Assembly: GCF_019029495.1 (NCBI RefSeq) | Contig: NZ_JAERQM010000001.1 | Span: 124,001 to 188,000 of the forward strand | Direction of reading: 5' to 3' | From: Falsiroseomonas oleicola | Lineage (GTDB): Bacteria > Pseudomonadota > Alphaproteobacteria > Acetobacterales > Acetobacteraceae | Length of the DNA stretch: 64,000 nucleotides | Shown here: in pieces, positions 1 through 9,650 of the stretch | Numbering within the stretch: position 1 is the first letter of the stretch | Layout: every line of letters starts with the position of its first letter | Program-made: the position numbers and the translations under genes | Notes under the pieces: model-generated | The model's input: only the letters and a program-made list of their open reading frames with translations | Database searches by the model: none | What the model was told of the DNA's origin: nothing

Positions 1-383
1 GCATGAACTGGTGCGCCGATGACGCGCCGGTCTGGATGACGACGCGGGCCGGCAAGCTGCTCGCCATGCCCTATCCGCAGGAGGTGAACGACATCCCCTC
101 TGTGGTCGGCCGCAAGGATGGTGCCGCGGATTTCGCCGACATGATCCTGGACGATTTCCATGAAAGGCTGGCGCAGGTGGCGGATGGGCTGCCGCAGGTG
201 ATGGGCATCGCCCTGCACCCCTATATCATCGGCCAGCCGCATCGCATGCGGCACCTGCGCCGGGCGCTCACCGAGATCGCCGCGCATCGCGACCAGGTCT
301 GGATCACCACGGCCGGAGGCATCTTCGAGCATGTCGCCGCGTTGCCCCCAGGTGTTGTTCCTGGATCGGAGTGGGCGACGTGA
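1..383 (+). CDS. Polysaccharide deacetylase, PuuE/allantoinase-like (3' part only)
   Basis: Only the C-terminal part lies in the window; the frame is open from the left edge, so the real start is upstream. The visible 126 residues carry features of the PuuE-like branch of NodB-type deacetylases: MPYPQEVNDIP, then GIALHPYIIGQPHRMRHL, then a closing VWITTAGGIFEHV strand. In this branch the fold hydrolyses C-N bonds, for example in allantoinase, but the substrate cannot be fixed from this fragment and the catalytic N-terminal His/Asp region is missing. The stop overlaps the GTG start of the following lipocalin, so the two are probably co-transcribed. Confidence 0.8.
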   Translation, partial: MNWCADDAPVWMTTRAGKLLAMPYPQEVNDIPSVVGRKDGAADFADMILDDFHERLAQVADGLPQVMGIALHPYIIGQPHRMRHLRRALTEIAAHRDQVWITTAGGIFEHVAALPPGVVPGSEWAT

Positions 384-904
384 AAAAAGCCATTGTCGGG
401 CTGATGCTGCTGCTGGGCGCCTGCGCCACCACCCCTGCCCGACCGCCGGTCGCCACGGTGCCGCAGGTGGATCTGGCCCGCTATGCGGGGACCTGGTTCG
501 AGATCGCCCGCCTGCCGAACAGCTTCCAGGATGGCGGCGACCGCGGCTGCACCGCGACCACGGCCACCTATACGCCGCAGCCGGATGGCAAGGTCGGGGT
601 GGTCAATCGCTGCCTCGCCCATGACGGCACGCCCCGGATCGCGGAGGGCAGCGCCTATGCGGTGGAGGGCAGCGGCAATGCCCGGCTGCGGGTCAGCTTC
701 TTCTGGCCCTTCTATGGCGACTACTGGGTGATCGGGCTGGACCCGGCCTATCGCTGGGCCGTGGTGGGCGCGCCCGGGCGGGATTACCTGTGGATCCTGG
801 CGCGCAGGCCGAGCCTGGCGCCGGGTGACTATTCGGAAGCCGTGGGCATCGCGGCGCAGCAGGGGTTCGAGGTGACAAGGCTGCAGACGACGCCGCAGCC
901 CTGA
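380..904 (+). CDS. blc: Blc-type lipocalin, outer-membrane lipoprotein
   Basis: A bacterial lipocalin of about 174 residues, expected to be lipid-anchored in the envelope and to bind fatty acids or lysophospholipids. The N-terminus is a lipoprotein signal: two lysines, a short hydrophobic run and lipobox LGAC with Cys at about residue 15. The lipocalin signature GTWFEIARLPN follows at residues 37-47, and the C-terminal half has YWVIGLDPAYRWAVVG and DYLWILAR, as in Blc. I chose the GTG at 380 because GGAG lies 8 nt upstream and the start overlaps the previous stop (GTGA). An in-frame GTG at 371 would add three residues. Confidence 0.87.
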   Translation: MKKAIVGLMLLLGACATTPARPPVATVPQVDLARYAGTWFEIARLPNSFQDGGDRGCTATTATYTPQPDGKVGVVNRCLAHDGTPRIAEGSAYAVEGSGNARLRVSFFWPFYGDYWVIGLDPAYRWAVVGAPGRDYLWILARRPSLAPGDYSEAVGIAAQQGFEVTRLQTTPQP

Positions 905-914
905 GGGCAGACAT

Positions 915-970
915 TAAACCTTTTGGTTGACTCTTTGGCGACCCATCCTCATTCTCAACCATAGGGTTGA
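915..970 (+). promoter_or_regulatory. Promoter with paired 6-4-6 operators upstream of the RibD-C reductase
   Basis: Two inverted repeats of the same design lie between the lipocalin and the reductase: TAAACC-TTTT-GGTTGA (915-930) and TCAACC-ATAG-GGTTGA (955-970). Their centres are exactly 40 bp apart. A plausible promoter fits between them: TTGACT at 927-932, a 17-bp spacer and CATTCT at 950-955. The first repeat overlaps the -35 and the second lies just past the -10. Paired AACC-N4-GGTT sites of this kind are typical of a dimeric winged-helix repressor. No candidate repressor gene adjoins, so the regulator is unknown. Confidence 0.6.
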
Positions 971-988
971 ACATAAGGAGAGAGCGCC

Positions 989-1564
989 ATGCGCCAGCTG
1001 ATCGCCGGGATGAAGATTTCACTCGATGGCAGGACCGAAGGGCCGGACCGCCTCGCCGACTGGGTCGAGGCCTGGTCCGAGGATTACGGCCTGACGCCAA
1101 GGATCGACGCCTGCATCCTCGGCGGCGGCATGTATCCTGGCTATGTCGCCTATTGGACGAGCATCCAGGTCGATCCCTCGCAGCCCACCCTGGCGACAGG
1201 CCGGCCGCCTTCGCCGGGCGAGCTGGCCTGGGCCAAGGCCATCGGTGGCCTGCCGCACCACGTGCTGACCCGCGAATTGCCGGAGGAACGCCTGCCCGGC
1301 ACCCAGCGCCTGGATGGGCTGGCGGCCGTGGCGGCACTGAAACGGCAGGCGGGGCGCGATATCTATCTGGTCGGCGGCGGCCGGACCACGGCGAGCCTGA
1401 TCCAGGCGGGGCTGGTCGATGAACTCCGGCTGCTGGTCTATCCGCTGATCGCCGGCCCCGGCACACCGCTATTCGACGACACCACCCAGCGCCGCGGCCT
1501 GACGCTGCGCCAGGCCGAGCCCCGGCCGGATGGGCGGGTGTTGCTGGTCTATGGCGCCGGCTGA
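989..1564 (+). CDS. Dihydrofolate reductase-like (RibD C-terminal domain) protein
   Basis: 191 residues matching the RibD-C/DHFR-like reductase fold: an N-terminal strand MRQLIAGMKISLDG, a central LGGGMYPGY segment, the nucleotide-binding glycine turn YLVGGGRTTASLI and a terminal LVDELRLLVYPLIAGPG. These stand-alone proteins are NAD(P)H-dependent reductases of mostly unknown substrate. The ATG has a strong AAGGAGAG ribosome site 6-8 nt upstream and a probable regulated promoter with two operators. The stop abuts the stop of the convergent GNAT gene with no gap. Confidence 0.85.
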   Translation: MRQLIAGMKISLDGRTEGPDRLADWVEAWSEDYGLTPRIDACILGGGMYPGYVAYWTSIQVDPSQPTLATGRPPSPGELAWAKAIGGLPHHVLTRELPEERLPGTQRLDGLAAVAALKRQAGRDIYLVGGGRTTASLIQAGLVDELRLLVYPLIAGPGTPLFDDTTQRRGLTLRQAEPRPDGRVLLVYGAG

Positions 1565-2401
1565 TCAGCCCAACTCGAAACTCATCACCCCGAACAGCCG
1601 CTCCGCCCGGATCGCGGGCGCGGGGCCGGTGTACATCCGCGCCGTCTCGAAACCGGGCGTCAGGCCGAGGGATTCGGCCAGCGCCACGGCGGCGCGGTGC
1701 GGTTCGGGCACGTCGAGGTAGACCGGGCCCTCCGGCACACGGGCGATCAGCGCGGCAGCCAGCGCCTGCGCCACCTGCGCATTCTCGGCGACGAGCGGGC
1801 CGAACTTGTGGCCCTCCCGCGCCGGGCGGATCACGCCGAAGCCGGTGACCGCGCCATCGGCCACGGCCGCCAGGGCGACATGGCCGGGCTGGGCGATCCA
1901 GGCGCGGAGATAGGCTTCCCGATCTGCCGGGAAGACGCTGCGGTCCAGCGCGGCCAGGGCGGTGAAAGGCACATCGCCCGCCGGGACGATGCCGGAGGTC
2001 GGCGCCGGCGGGCGGCTCGGCAGGCCGCCGAAGCGGATATTGTTCCAGGCGAGCGAGAAGCCGGATTTGCGGTAGTTGTCCTGCTGCGCCACCACGCCAT
2101 CCAGGCCGATCAGCCGGCCCTCAAGCTGCGCCATGGCGGCGCGCCACACCGCCATGCCGTGCCCCTGCCCGCGCAGCTCCGGCCGCGCGATGTAGAAGCC
2201 GATGAACCCGAATTTTTGGGCATAGCGCGTGGCGGAGATGACGCTGAGCAGTGCGCCGTCTTCCTCCACCGCGAGGAACAGGCCGGCGTCCTGCGCCAGG
2301 AAGCAGGGCAGGTCCGAGAGGCCGGGATTCCAGCCCTCGGATGCGGCCCATTCGACGGCCGTCGCGGCCTGTGCCGCGCTCAGGGTGATGAGGCGTGCCA
2401 T
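1565..2401 (-). CDS. GNAT-family N-acetyltransferase with C-terminal YitH-like domain
   Basis: 278 residues. The N-terminal GNAT core shows the beta-4/alpha-3 acetyl-CoA loop ARPELRGQGHGMAVW after GFIGFYI. The C-terminal half, with LDRSVFPADREAYLRAW, VTGFGVIRPAREGHKFGPLVAENAQVAQAL and a YTGPAP ending, matches the second domain of YitH/HolE-type acetyltransferases. The substrate is unknown. It is the last gene of the leftward hut run and starts 1 bp beyond the stop of the SDR gene. Longer upstream starts in this frame would run through the SDR and are not supported. Confidence 0.8.
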   Translation of the reverse strand: MARLITLSAAQAATAVEWAASEGWNPGLSDLPCFLAQDAGLFLAVEEDGALLSVISATRYAQKFGFIGFYIARPELRGQGHGMAVWRAAMAQLEGRLIGLDGVVAQQDNYRKSGFSLAWNNIRFGGLPSRPPAPTSGIVPAGDVPFTALAALDRSVFPADREAYLRAWIAQPGHVALAAVADGAVTGFGVIRPAREGHKFGPLVAENAQVAQALAAALIARVPEGPVYLDVPEPHRAAVALAESLGLTPGFETARMYTGPAPAIRAERLFGVMSFELG

Positions 2402-2402
2402 C

Positions 2403-3158
2403 TCAATGCATGATGTCGCCGCCATTCGGCGACAGCGTGGCGCCCACGAAGAAGTCGCCGCCGGGCGAGGAGGCCAGCAGCAGCGCCGCCGCCGCGATTT
2501 CCTCCGGCTGGCCCACCCGGCCGATCGGCAGCTTCGCGCCGATGCTCGCCGCCCATTCGGGACCAAGCTGCGCGGTGAGGTCGGTGGCCACCGGCCCCGG
2601 CGCGATGGCATTGACCAGAATGCCCTTCGGCGCGCCCTCATGCCCCAGCGCGCGCGTGAACCCGATCAGCGCGGCCTTGGCGGTGCAATAGGGCACGATA
2701 TTCGCGGCCCCCTTCAGCCCGAGCTGGCTGGCGGTGGTGATGATGCGGCCGCGGCCGCGCGCCGCCATGCCATCCCAGACGGCCTGGGCGGCGAAGAAGC
2801 TGGCCTTGACGTGGACATCCATCACCCGGTCGAACATGTCTTCCGTGATCGTCTCGATCGCGCCGCGAATGTTCAGGCCGGCATTGTTCACCAGGATGTC
2901 GCAGGGGCCCAGCTGCGCCTGCGCGTCGGCGATGAAGGCTCGGAGCGCGGGCAGGTCCGCGACATCGACCGAAGCCGCGAAGGCGCGGCGGCCCAGCGCC
3001 GCGACCTGTGCGACGACGGCATCCGCGCCCTCGGCATCGTTCAGGTGGCAGAAGGCGATGTCGGCGCCTTCCCGGGCAAACAGCAGCGCGATGGCGCGGC
3101 CGATGCCGCGGCTGCCGCCGGTGATGATCGCCACCTGTCCGGCCAATTGTCCACTCAT
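2403..3158 (-). CDS. Short-chain dehydrogenase/reductase (SDR)
   Basis: 251-residue classical SDR. The cofactor loop TGGSRGIG is near residues 13-20, NNAG near 90, the catalytic Ser is in TTASQLG, and the Tyr and Lys are in YCTAK. The ending LSPNGGDIMH is typical of the FabG-like branch. The substrate cannot be predicted. Its start overlaps the hutF stop by 4 bp, so it is translationally coupled to the hut genes. It is not a known step of histidine degradation and is either a passenger gene or a side reaction. Confidence 0.85.
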   Translation of the reverse strand: MSGQLAGQVAIITGGSRGIGRAIALLFAREGADIAFCHLNDAEGADAVVAQVAALGRRAFAASVDVADLPALRAFIADAQAQLGPCDILVNNAGLNIRGAIETITEDMFDRVMDVHVKASFFAAQAVWDGMAARGRGRIITTASQLGLKGAANIVPYCTAKAALIGFTRALGHEGAPKGILVNAIAPGPVATDLTAQLGPEWAASIGAKLPIGRVGQPEEIAAAALLLASSPGGDFFVGATLSPNGGDIMH

Positions 3159-4516
3159 GCCAATAGTCTCCGCATTGCGGCGCCAAACTGGTCCCGTATC
3201 GCCATGGCGTCGAGATGCCGGCCGCCCTCCACCACCGCGCGGCCGCCGACGACCACGGTCTTCACCGGGTTGGACTGGCCGCTGAACACCCAGGCGTCGA
3301 GCAGCGCATCACCCTCCCGCCCGATCAGCGTGGGGTGCTGGGCGTCGAGCTCCACCAGGTCCGCGCGCAGGCCCGGCGCGATGGCGCCGATGCGGCGGCC
3401 GCTGGCCTGCGCGCCGCCCGCCAGCACGGCGTCGAGCAAAGTGCGCCCGGGATGCGGGTTCTGGTCCGCCGTGGCGACGGAGCGTGAATTGTCGCGCAGG
3501 CGCTGGCTGGTCTCGAGCTGGCGCAGCTCGTCGCGTGGTGCGGTGCCGACATGGCTGTCGGTGCCGATGCCGAAGCTTCCGCCGGCGGCGAGCCAGGCGG
3601 GCAGCGCGAAGATACCGTCGCCGAGCGAGGCTTCGGTCGTCGGGCACAGGCCGGCGACGGCGCCGCTGCGGGCGAGACCCTCGACTTCGGTGGCGTCCAT
3701 ATGCGTCGCATGGATCAGCACCCAGCGCGCATCGAGCGGCGCGTTGTCCAGCAGCCAGCGCACGGGGCGCGCGCCCGTGGCGGCGAGGCATTCCGCGACT
3801 TCCTTCGGCTGCTCGGCCGCATGGATGTGGATCGGGCCCGCGAAATCCTGGATGGCGCGCAGCATCTCGGGCGTCACCGCGCGCAGCGAATGCGGCGCGA
3901 GGCCGAGCGCCATCTGCGGGTCCTGGCCGATGGCGGCGCGCGTGGCGTCCACAATGGCGAAGAAGCCGCCGAGGTCGTTCAGGAAGCGCCGCTGGCCCTC
4001 ATGCGGCGCCACGCCGAAGATGCCGCCGTGACGGTAGAGCGAGGGCAGCATGGTGAGCCCGATGCCGGTACGCCGCGCCGCCGCGATGTTCCGGCGCGCC
4101 ATCTCGGCGCGGTCGGCATAAGGCGTGCCGTCCGGCTGGTGGTGCAGGTAGTGGAATTCGCAAAGACTCGAGAAGCCGTGTTCCAGGAGTTCGACGTGGA
4201 GTTGCGCGGCGACGGCCTCGGCATCCTCGGGCGAGAAACGCCCGACGAAGCGGTACATCGTCTCCCGCCAGGTCCAGAAGCTGTCCTGGCCCATCGGGCT
4301 GCGCCGTTCGGCGCCGCCGGCCATGGCGCGCTGGAAGGCGTGGGAGTGCAGGTTCGGCACGCCGGGTATCACAGCGCCCGCAAGGCGCCGCACGCCCGGT
4401 GCCGTGGCACCCGGCGTCACGGACCGGATGTCACCCAAAACGTCGGTCTCGATCAGGACATCGCGCGCCCAGCCTTGCGGCAGCAGCGCGGAGGCGGCGA
4501 GGATCTGGCGCATCAT
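3155..4516 (-). CDS. hutF: Formimidoylglutamate deiminase
   Basis: 453 residues of the amidohydrolase superfamily. HutF converts N-formimidoyl-L-glutamate to N-formyl-L-glutamate and ammonia, the branch of histidine degradation that needs HutG afterwards. Zn/catalytic motifs are visible: H57-x-H59 in NLHSHAFQRAM, H230-x-H232 in HIHAAEQPKEV, His269 in VLIHATH and Asp320 in GIGTDSHV. The LTMLPSLYRHGGIFG segment is also HutF-like. The ATG overlaps the hutC stop (ATGA), so hutC and hutF are coupled. No hutG was found in the window. Confidence 0.93.
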   Translation of the reverse strand: MMRQILAASALLPQGWARDVLIETDVLGDIRSVTPGATAPGVRRLAGAVIPGVPNLHSHAFQRAMAGGAERRSPMGQDSFWTWRETMYRFVGRFSPEDAEAVAAQLHVELLEHGFSSLCEFHYLHHQPDGTPYADRAEMARRNIAAARRTGIGLTMLPSLYRHGGIFGVAPHEGQRRFLNDLGGFFAIVDATRAAIGQDPQMALGLAPHSLRAVTPEMLRAIQDFAGPIHIHAAEQPKEVAECLAATGARPVRWLLDNAPLDARWVLIHATHMDATEVEGLARSGAVAGLCPTTEASLGDGIFALPAWLAAGGSFGIGTDSHVGTAPRDELRQLETSQRLRDNSRSVATADQNPHPGRTLLDAVLAGGAQASGRRIGAIAPGLRADLVELDAQHPTLIGREGDALLDAWVFSGQSNPVKTVVVGGRAVVEGGRHLDAMAIRDQFGAAMRRLLA

Positions 4517-5241
4517 GATATCCGCATGCCCGGTTGCGGGGCTTCGCGCAACCGGGGCGTGGACCGGCCGGTGAAGGCGTGGCGGTCGCCCGGATAGGTG
4601 AAGCGCACCGCGGTGACGGGCAGGCCCTCGCGGCGGCTCAGCCGGTCCAGCACCAGGCAGGGCGCGCCCTCCGCCACGGCGAGAAGTGCGGCGGTCGCGG
4701 CATCAGCGGCGAGGGCGCCGATGCGATGCTCCGCCTCGGTCCAGGGCACGCGTTCCAGCAGCCAGGAGCCGGGGGGCGCGGCGCCGAAATCCTCCGCCGC
4801 CGCCTCCGGCACCGCGGCCAGGTTGATCAGCCGGTCCTCGATCGCCTGCGGCACTGCGCCGGCCATGTGTCGCACCTGAAGCGCCAGCACGCGGGCGCCG
4901 CGCGGCAAGGCGCCGAGCCGCGCCTTGTCCGCCGCGGTCGCGGCGCGCGTGGCGCGGTGCAGCACCGCATGGGCATGGCCGGGGCCGAGGGTGGCGCGCA
5001 GGTCGGGAATGCCGAACAGCGATTCCTCCGCCCGCGGGACCGCGACGAAGCTGCCGGCCTTGCGCCGGCGCACCACCAGGCCGGCGGCGACCAGATCGGC
5101 CAGGGCCCGGCTCGCCGTCATCCGGGCCACGCCATGTTCCGCCACCAGCTCCGCCTCCGACGGCAGCTTGTCGCCGGGGCGGAGCGCGCCGGAGAGGATG
5201 CGGGCCTCGATCTGGGCGCGGATGGCGGCGTGGCGGGTCAT
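4513..5241 (-). CDS. hutC: Histidine-utilisation repressor, GntR/HutC family
   Basis: 242 residues: an N-terminal GntR winged helix ([20 protein letters not shown] through [19 protein letters not shown], about residues 10-68) and a C-terminal UTRA effector domain that in HutC senses urocanate. The start at 5241 places the perfect 22-bp palindrome 5243-5264 immediately upstream of the gene. A longer ATG at 5259 would put the operator inside the reading frame. HutC should repress both divergent hut transcripts, including its own. Confidence 0.9.
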   Translation of the reverse strand: MTRHAAIRAQIEARILSGALRPGDKLPSEAELVAEHGVARMTASRALADLVAAGLVVRRRKAGSFVAVPRAEESLFGIPDLRATLGPGHAHAVLHRATRAATAADKARLGALPRGARVLALQVRHMAGAVPQAIEDRLINLAAVPEAAAEDFGAAPPGSWLLERVPWTEAEHRIGALAADAATAALLAVAEGAPCLVLDRLSRREGLPVTAVRFTYPGDRHAFTGRSTPRLREAPQPGMRIS

Positions 5242-5242
5242 G

Positions 5243-5264
5243 AGATTATGTCTAGACATAATCT
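5243..5264. promoter_or_regulatory. HutC operator, perfect 22-bp palindrome
   Basis: The half-site AGATTATGTCT is followed directly by its exact reverse complement, with no spacer. It sits in the 64-bp gap between divergent hutC and hutU, 42 bp before the hutU ATG. Known HutC sites are palindromes with a TGTxTAxACA-type centre; here the centre is TGTCTAGACA. One site can serve both directions. The binding is inferred from position, symmetry and family. Confidence 0.8.
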
Positions 5265-5305
5265 GCCGAAGCCGCAATGCTGAACACAGCACCGGAGAGA
5301 CCCGC

Positions 5306-6976
5306 ATGACCGATCCGCGCCGCCGCAACGCCCCCGCCATCCGCAGCCCCCGCGGGCTGGAGCTGAGCTGTCGCCACTGGACCACCGAGGCGGCGATGCG
5401 GATGCTGATGAACAACCTGGATGACGAGGTGGCGGAAAAGCCCGGGGAGCTGGTGGTCTATGGCGGCATCGGCCGCGCCGCGCGGGACTGGGACAGCTAT
5501 GAGCGCATCGTCGCTACGCTGAAGCGGCTGGAGGAGGACCAGACCTTGCTGGTGCAATCCGGCAAGCCTGTCGGCGTGTTCCGGACGCATAGCGACGCGC
5601 CGCGTGTGCTGATCGCCAATTCCAACCTGGTGCCGCGCTGGGCCACCTGGGAGCACTTTTCGGAACTCGATCGCAAGGGGCTGATGATGTACGGCCAGAT
5701 GACGGCCGGGTCCTGGATCTATATCGGCAGCCAGGGGATCGTGCAGGGCACCTACGAAACCTTCGCGGAAGCCGGCCGCCAGCATTTTGGCGGCGACCTG
5801 GCGGGGCGCTGGATTCTGACCGGCGGGCTCGGCGGCATGGGCGGGGCGCAGCCGCTGGCGGGCGTTTTTGCGGGCGCCTGCGTGCTGGCGGTGGAATGCC
5901 AGCCCTCCTCCATCGAGAAGCGGCTGGAGACCAGGTACCTCGACCACAAGGCAGATGACCTCGACACGGCACTCGCGATGATCCGCGAGGCCTGCGCAGA
6001 GCGCCGCGCCATCAGCGTCGGCCTGCTGGGCAATGCGGCGGAGGTGTTTCCCGAATTGGTGCGGCGCGGTGTGGTGCCGGATATCGTCACGGACCAGACC
6101 AGCGCCCATGACCCCGCCAATGGCTATCTGCCCGCCGGCTGGTCCCTGGAAAAGTGGCAGGCGATGCGGGAGAGCGACCCGGCCGCGGTGGCTGCAGCCG
6201 CGAAGCACTCCATGGTGGCGCATGTGCAGGCGATGCTGGATTTCCAGGCGCGCGGCGCCATCGTGATGGATTACGGCAACAACATCCGGCAGATGGCGAA
6301 GGAGGAAGGTCTTGCGAATGCCTTCGACTTTCCCGGCTTCGTCCCCGCCTACATCCGCCCGCTGTTCTGCCGCGGCGTCGGACCCTTCCGCTGGGCCGCG
6401 CTCTCGGGCGATCCCGAGGACATCCGGCGCACGGATGCGAAGGTGAAGGAGCTGATCCCGGAGGATCGGCACCTGCACAACTGGCTCGACATGGCACAGA
6501 AGAAAATCGCGTTCCAGGGGCTGCCGGCGCGTATCTGCTGGGTGGGCCTCGGCCAGCGGGACCGGCTCGGCCTCGCCTTCAACGAGATGGTGGCGCGCGG
6601 CGAGATCGGCCCCATCGTCATCGGCCGCGACCACCTCGATTCCGGCAGCGTGGCCTCCCCGAACCGGGAGACGGAGGCGATGCGGGATGGATCGGATGCC
6701 GTCTCCGACTGGCCTCTGCTCAACGCGCTGCTGAACACCGCCTCCGGCGCCACCTGGGTCTCCCTGCACCACGGCGGCGGCGTCGGCATGGGTTTTTCCC
6801 AACACGCCGGCATGGTGATCGTGGCGGACGGCACGGAAGCGGCCGCGCGGCGCCTGGCGCGCGTGCTGTGGAACGACCCGGCGACCGGCGTGATGCGCCA
6901 TGCCGATGCGGGCTATGAGGACGCGCTGGATTGCGCCCGCGAAAAGGGTCTCGACCTGCCGGGGATTTTGCGATGA
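5306..6976 (+). CDS. hutU: Urocanate hydratase
   Basis: 556 residues, the usual urocanase length. It adds water to urocanate to give imidazolone propionate, using tightly bound NAD+. Visible hallmarks are [13 protein letters not shown] (51-62), the dinucleotide-binding stretch [10 protein letters not shown] (173-182), [18 protein letters not shown] and the closing [20 protein letters not shown]. The ATG at 5306 has GGAGAGA 6-8 nt upstream and follows the HutC operator. An upstream extension of the frame crosses hutC antisense and is rejected. The stop overlaps the hutH start (ATGA). Confidence 0.96.
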   Translation: MTDPRRRNAPAIRSPRGLELSCRHWTTEAAMRMLMNNLDDEVAEKPGELVVYGGIGRAARDWDSYERIVATLKRLEEDQTLLVQSGKPVGVFRTHSDAPRVLIANSNLVPRWATWEHFSELDRKGLMMYGQMTAGSWIYIGSQGIVQGTYETFAEAGRQHFGGDLAGRWILTGGLGGMGGAQPLAGVFAGACVLAVECQPSSIEKRLETRYLDHKADDLDTALAMIREACAERRAISVGLLGNAAEVFPELVRRGVVPDIVTDQTSAHDPANGYLPAGWSLEKWQAMRESDPAAVAAAAKHSMVAHVQAMLDFQARGAIVMDYGNNIRQMAKEEGLANAFDFPGFVPAYIRPLFCRGVGPFRWAALSGDPEDIRRTDAKVKELIPEDRHLHNWLDMAQKKIAFQGLPARICWVGLGQRDRLGLAFNEMVARGEIGPIVIGRDHLDSGSVASPNRETEAMRDGSDAVSDWPLLNALLNTASGATWVSLHHGGGVGMGFSQHAGMVIVADGTEAAARRLARVLWNDPATGVMRHADAGYEDALDCAREKGLDLPGILR

Positions 6977-8448
6977 TCGACCTCGCCACGCTGCGCGCCG
7001 TGATGGACGGCGCGCGCTTCAACCTGCCCGAGGGCTGGCGCGAGGCCACCGAACAGGGCGCCGCGGTGCTCGCCGCGCGACTGGCCGAGGATGGCCCGAT
7101 CTACGGTGTGAACACGGGTTTCGGCAAACTGGCCTCAACGCGCATCGCGCCGGCGAAGCTGGCGCAGCTTCAGCTAAACCTGCTGCGCAGCCATGCCGCG
7201 GGCACGGGGGCGCCCCTGCCCTCGCAGGTGGTGCGGCTGGTGCTGGCGCTGAAGGCGCTGTCCCTGTCGCGCGGTGCCTCCGGCGTGCGGGTCGAGGTGG
7301 TGGAGGCGCTGCTGAACTTGCTCGCCACCGATGCGCTGCCGGTGATCCCCGCGAAAGGCTCGGTCGGCGCTTCCGGCGACCTGGCGCCGCTGGCGCATCT
7401 CTCGCTCGTGCTGGTCGGCGAGGGCGAGGTTTTTGTGAATGGCCTCCGCCGGCCGGGTGCCGAGGCGGGCATTGCGCCCCTCACCCTCGGGCCGAAGGAA
7501 GGGCTCGCGCTGCTGAACGGCACGCAGGTTTCCACGGCCATCGCGCTTGCAAACCTTTTCGCCGCCCAAAGCCTGCTGCACACATCGCTGGTGGCGGGCG
7601 CGCTCAGCGTCGATGCGGCACGCGGCTCCGACACACCCTTCGATGCGCGCATCCACGCGCTGCGCGGCCAGCCGGGCCAGATCCGCTGCGCCGCGGCGCT
7701 GCGCGGATTGATGGCCGGCAGCGAAATCCGCGACAGTCACCGGGAGGGTGATACCCGCGTGCAGGACCCCTATTCGCTGCGCTGCCAGCCCCAGGTCGCC
7801 GGCGCCTGCCTCGACCTGCTGGATCACGCGGCGGCGGTGCTCGCGCGGGAGGCCAATGCCGTCACCGACAATCCGCTGGTCATGGCCGATGGCGACATCC
7901 TGTCGGGCGGCAATTTCCATGCGGAGCCGGTGGCCTTCGCCGCCGATAGCATCGCGCTGGCCCTGGCCGAACTCGGCGCCATCAGTGAGCGCCGCATCGC
8001 CCTTCTCGTGGACCCGGTGCTGTCGGGCCTGCCGGCCTTCCTGGTGTCCGAAGGCGGTCTGCATTCCGGCTTCATGATCGCCCAGGTCACCGCCGCCGCG
8101 CTGGTCGCGGAGAACCGCGCGCTCGCCACGCCCCGCAGCGTCGACAGCCTGCCCACCAGCGCGAACCAGGAGGATCATGTCAGCATGGCCACCGGCGCGG
8201 CGCTGCGGCTCGGAGAGATGGCGGAGAACCTGTCCTCCATCCTCTCCATCGAACTGCTGTGTGCCGCGCAGGGGCTGGAGTTCCATCGGCCACTCACGAC
8301 CTCCGCGCCGCTCGCCGCCGCACAAGCCCTGGTGCGCGGCGTCGCGGCGCCCTGGGATGCCGATCGTTTCATGGCCCCCGACATGGAAGCGGTGCGGCTG
8401 CTGGTCCAAAGTGGCGCCTTCGCCAGGCTGGTGGAGTTGCCCGCATGA
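6973..8448 (+). CDS. hutH: Histidine ammonia-lyase
   Basis: 491 residues. It deaminates L-histidine to urocanate, the first step of the pathway. The MIO cofactor triad Ala133-Ser134-Gly135 lies in [12 protein letters not shown]. Other active-site elements are IYGVNTGFG (43-51), [11 protein letters not shown] and NAVTDNPLV. Translationally coupled on both sides: ATGA overlap with hutU and ATGA overlap with hutI. Confidence 0.96.
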   Translation: MIDLATLRAVMDGARFNLPEGWREATEQGAAVLAARLAEDGPIYGVNTGFGKLASTRIAPAKLAQLQLNLLRSHAAGTGAPLPSQVVRLVLALKALSLSRGASGVRVEVVEALLNLLATDALPVIPAKGSVGASGDLAPLAHLSLVLVGEGEVFVNGLRRPGAEAGIAPLTLGPKEGLALLNGTQVSTAIALANLFAAQSLLHTSLVAGALSVDAARGSDTPFDARIHALRGQPGQIRCAAALRGLMAGSEIRDSHREGDTRVQDPYSLRCQPQVAGACLDLLDHAAAVLAREANAVTDNPLVMADGDILSGGNFHAEPVAFAADSIALALAELGAISERRIALLVDPVLSGLPAFLVSEGGLHSGFMIAQVTAAALVAENRALATPRSVDSLPTSANQEDHVSMATGAALRLGEMAENLSSILSIELLCAAQGLEFHRPLTTSAPLAAAQALVRGVAAPWDADRFMAPDMEAVRLLVQSGAFARLVELPA

Positions 8449-9650
8449 TCTTCGACCGCGTCTGGCTCGACGCCCATCTCTGCACCATGGTTTCCCGGGA
8501 AGGCGACCCGCTCGGGGTGATCGAGGATGGTGCGATCGCCGCCAAGGATGGGCGCATCGCCTGGGTTGGTCCTCGCGCCGACCTCCCCGGCGGCGCGGAG
8601 ATCACGACACGTTGCGACGGCGCCTGGATCCTGCCCGGGCTGATCGATTGCCACACCCACCTCATCTTCGCTGGCGACCGCGCCCGCGAATTCGAGATGC
8701 GGCTGGAGGGCGCGAGCTACGAAGCCATCGCCAAGGCCGGCGGCGGAATCCTCTCCACGGTCCGCGCCACGCGCGACGCGACCGAGGATGCGCTGGTGCA
8801 GGCCGCCCTGCCCCGCCTCGACCAGTTGCTGGCCGAAGGCGTCACCACGATCGAGGTCAAATCGGGCTATGGCCTCGACCTGCCGACCGAGGCGCGGATG
8901 CTGCGCGCCGCGCGGCGCCTGCCGGGGCTGCGCCAACTCTCCCTGCAGACCAGCCTGCTCGCCGCCCATGCGACGCCGCCGGAATTTGCGGGTCGCACCG
9001 CCGAATTCGCGCGCCATGTGGCGGAGGACATCTTGCCGGCCATCGCAGCCGAGGGCTTGGCCGATGCGGTGGACGCTTTTACGGACAGTGCCATCGGTTT
9101 CACGGCCGAGCAGACGGCATGGGTGTTCGATGCCGCACAACGCGCCGGGCTGCCGGTAAAACTGCATGCGGATCAGCTCCGCGATGATGGCGGCTGCGCG
9201 CTGGCGGCGGGCTACGGCGCGCTGTCCGCCGATCACATCGAATATGCCAGCCCAGATGGCATCGCGGCCATGGCGCAGGCGGGGACCGTCGGCGTGCTGC
9301 TGCCGGGCGCCTTCTACTTCATCCGCGAAACCCACTTCCCCGACATCGCCACGATGCGCGCCGCCGGACTGCGCATTGCCTTGGCGACGGACCTCAACCC
9401 CGGCTCCTGCCCCGCACCGTCCCTGCTGCTGATGCTGAACATGGGCTGCACCCTGTTCCGGCTGACGGTGGCCGAAGCCCTGGCCGGCGTCACGCGGAAC
9501 GCCGCGGCCGCCCTTGGCCTCGCCGATCGCGGCACGTTGACGCCGGGGCTGCGCTGCGATCTGGCGCTGTATGGCATCTCCCGCCCCGCGGAGCTCTGCT
9601 ACTGGATCGGCCGCAACCCCTGCCTCGGCCGCGTGGTGGGCGGGGCATGA
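8445..9650 (+). CDS. hutI: Imidazolonepropionase
   Basis: 401 residues of the amidohydrolase fold. It opens imidazolone propionate to formimidoylglutamate, the HutF substrate. Metal-site motifs are H70-T-H72 in [14 protein letters not shown], the VKSGYGLD loop, [14 protein letters not shown] and [11 protein letters not shown]. The start overlaps the hutH stop and the stop overlaps the next ATG, each by 4 bp, so hutU-hutH-hutI-thioesterase form one coupled run. Confidence 0.95.
   Translation: MIFDRVWLDAHLCTMVSREGDPLGVIEDGAIAAKDGRIAWVGPRADLPGGAEITTRCDGAWILPGLIDCHTHLIFAGDRAREFEMRLEGASYEAIAKAGGGILSTVRATRDATEDALVQAALPRLDQLLAEGVTTIEVKSGYGLDLPTEARMLRAARRLPGLRQLSLQTSLLAAHATPPEFAGRTAEFARHVAEDILPAIAAEGLADAVDAFTDSAIGFTAEQTAWVFDAAQRAGLPVKLHADQLRDDGGCALAAGYGALSADHIEYASPDGIAAMAQAGTVGVLLPGAFYFIRETHFPDIATMRAAGLRIALATDLNPGSCPAPSLLLMLNMGCTLFRLTVAEALAGVTRNAAAALGLADRGTLTPGLRCDLALYGISRPAELCYWIGRNPCLGRVVGGA

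Noticed and set aside
2229-4031. 600-codon open frame antisense to the SDR and hutF
   Set aside because: Runs across two well-supported overlapping genes; composition is that of a shadow frame.
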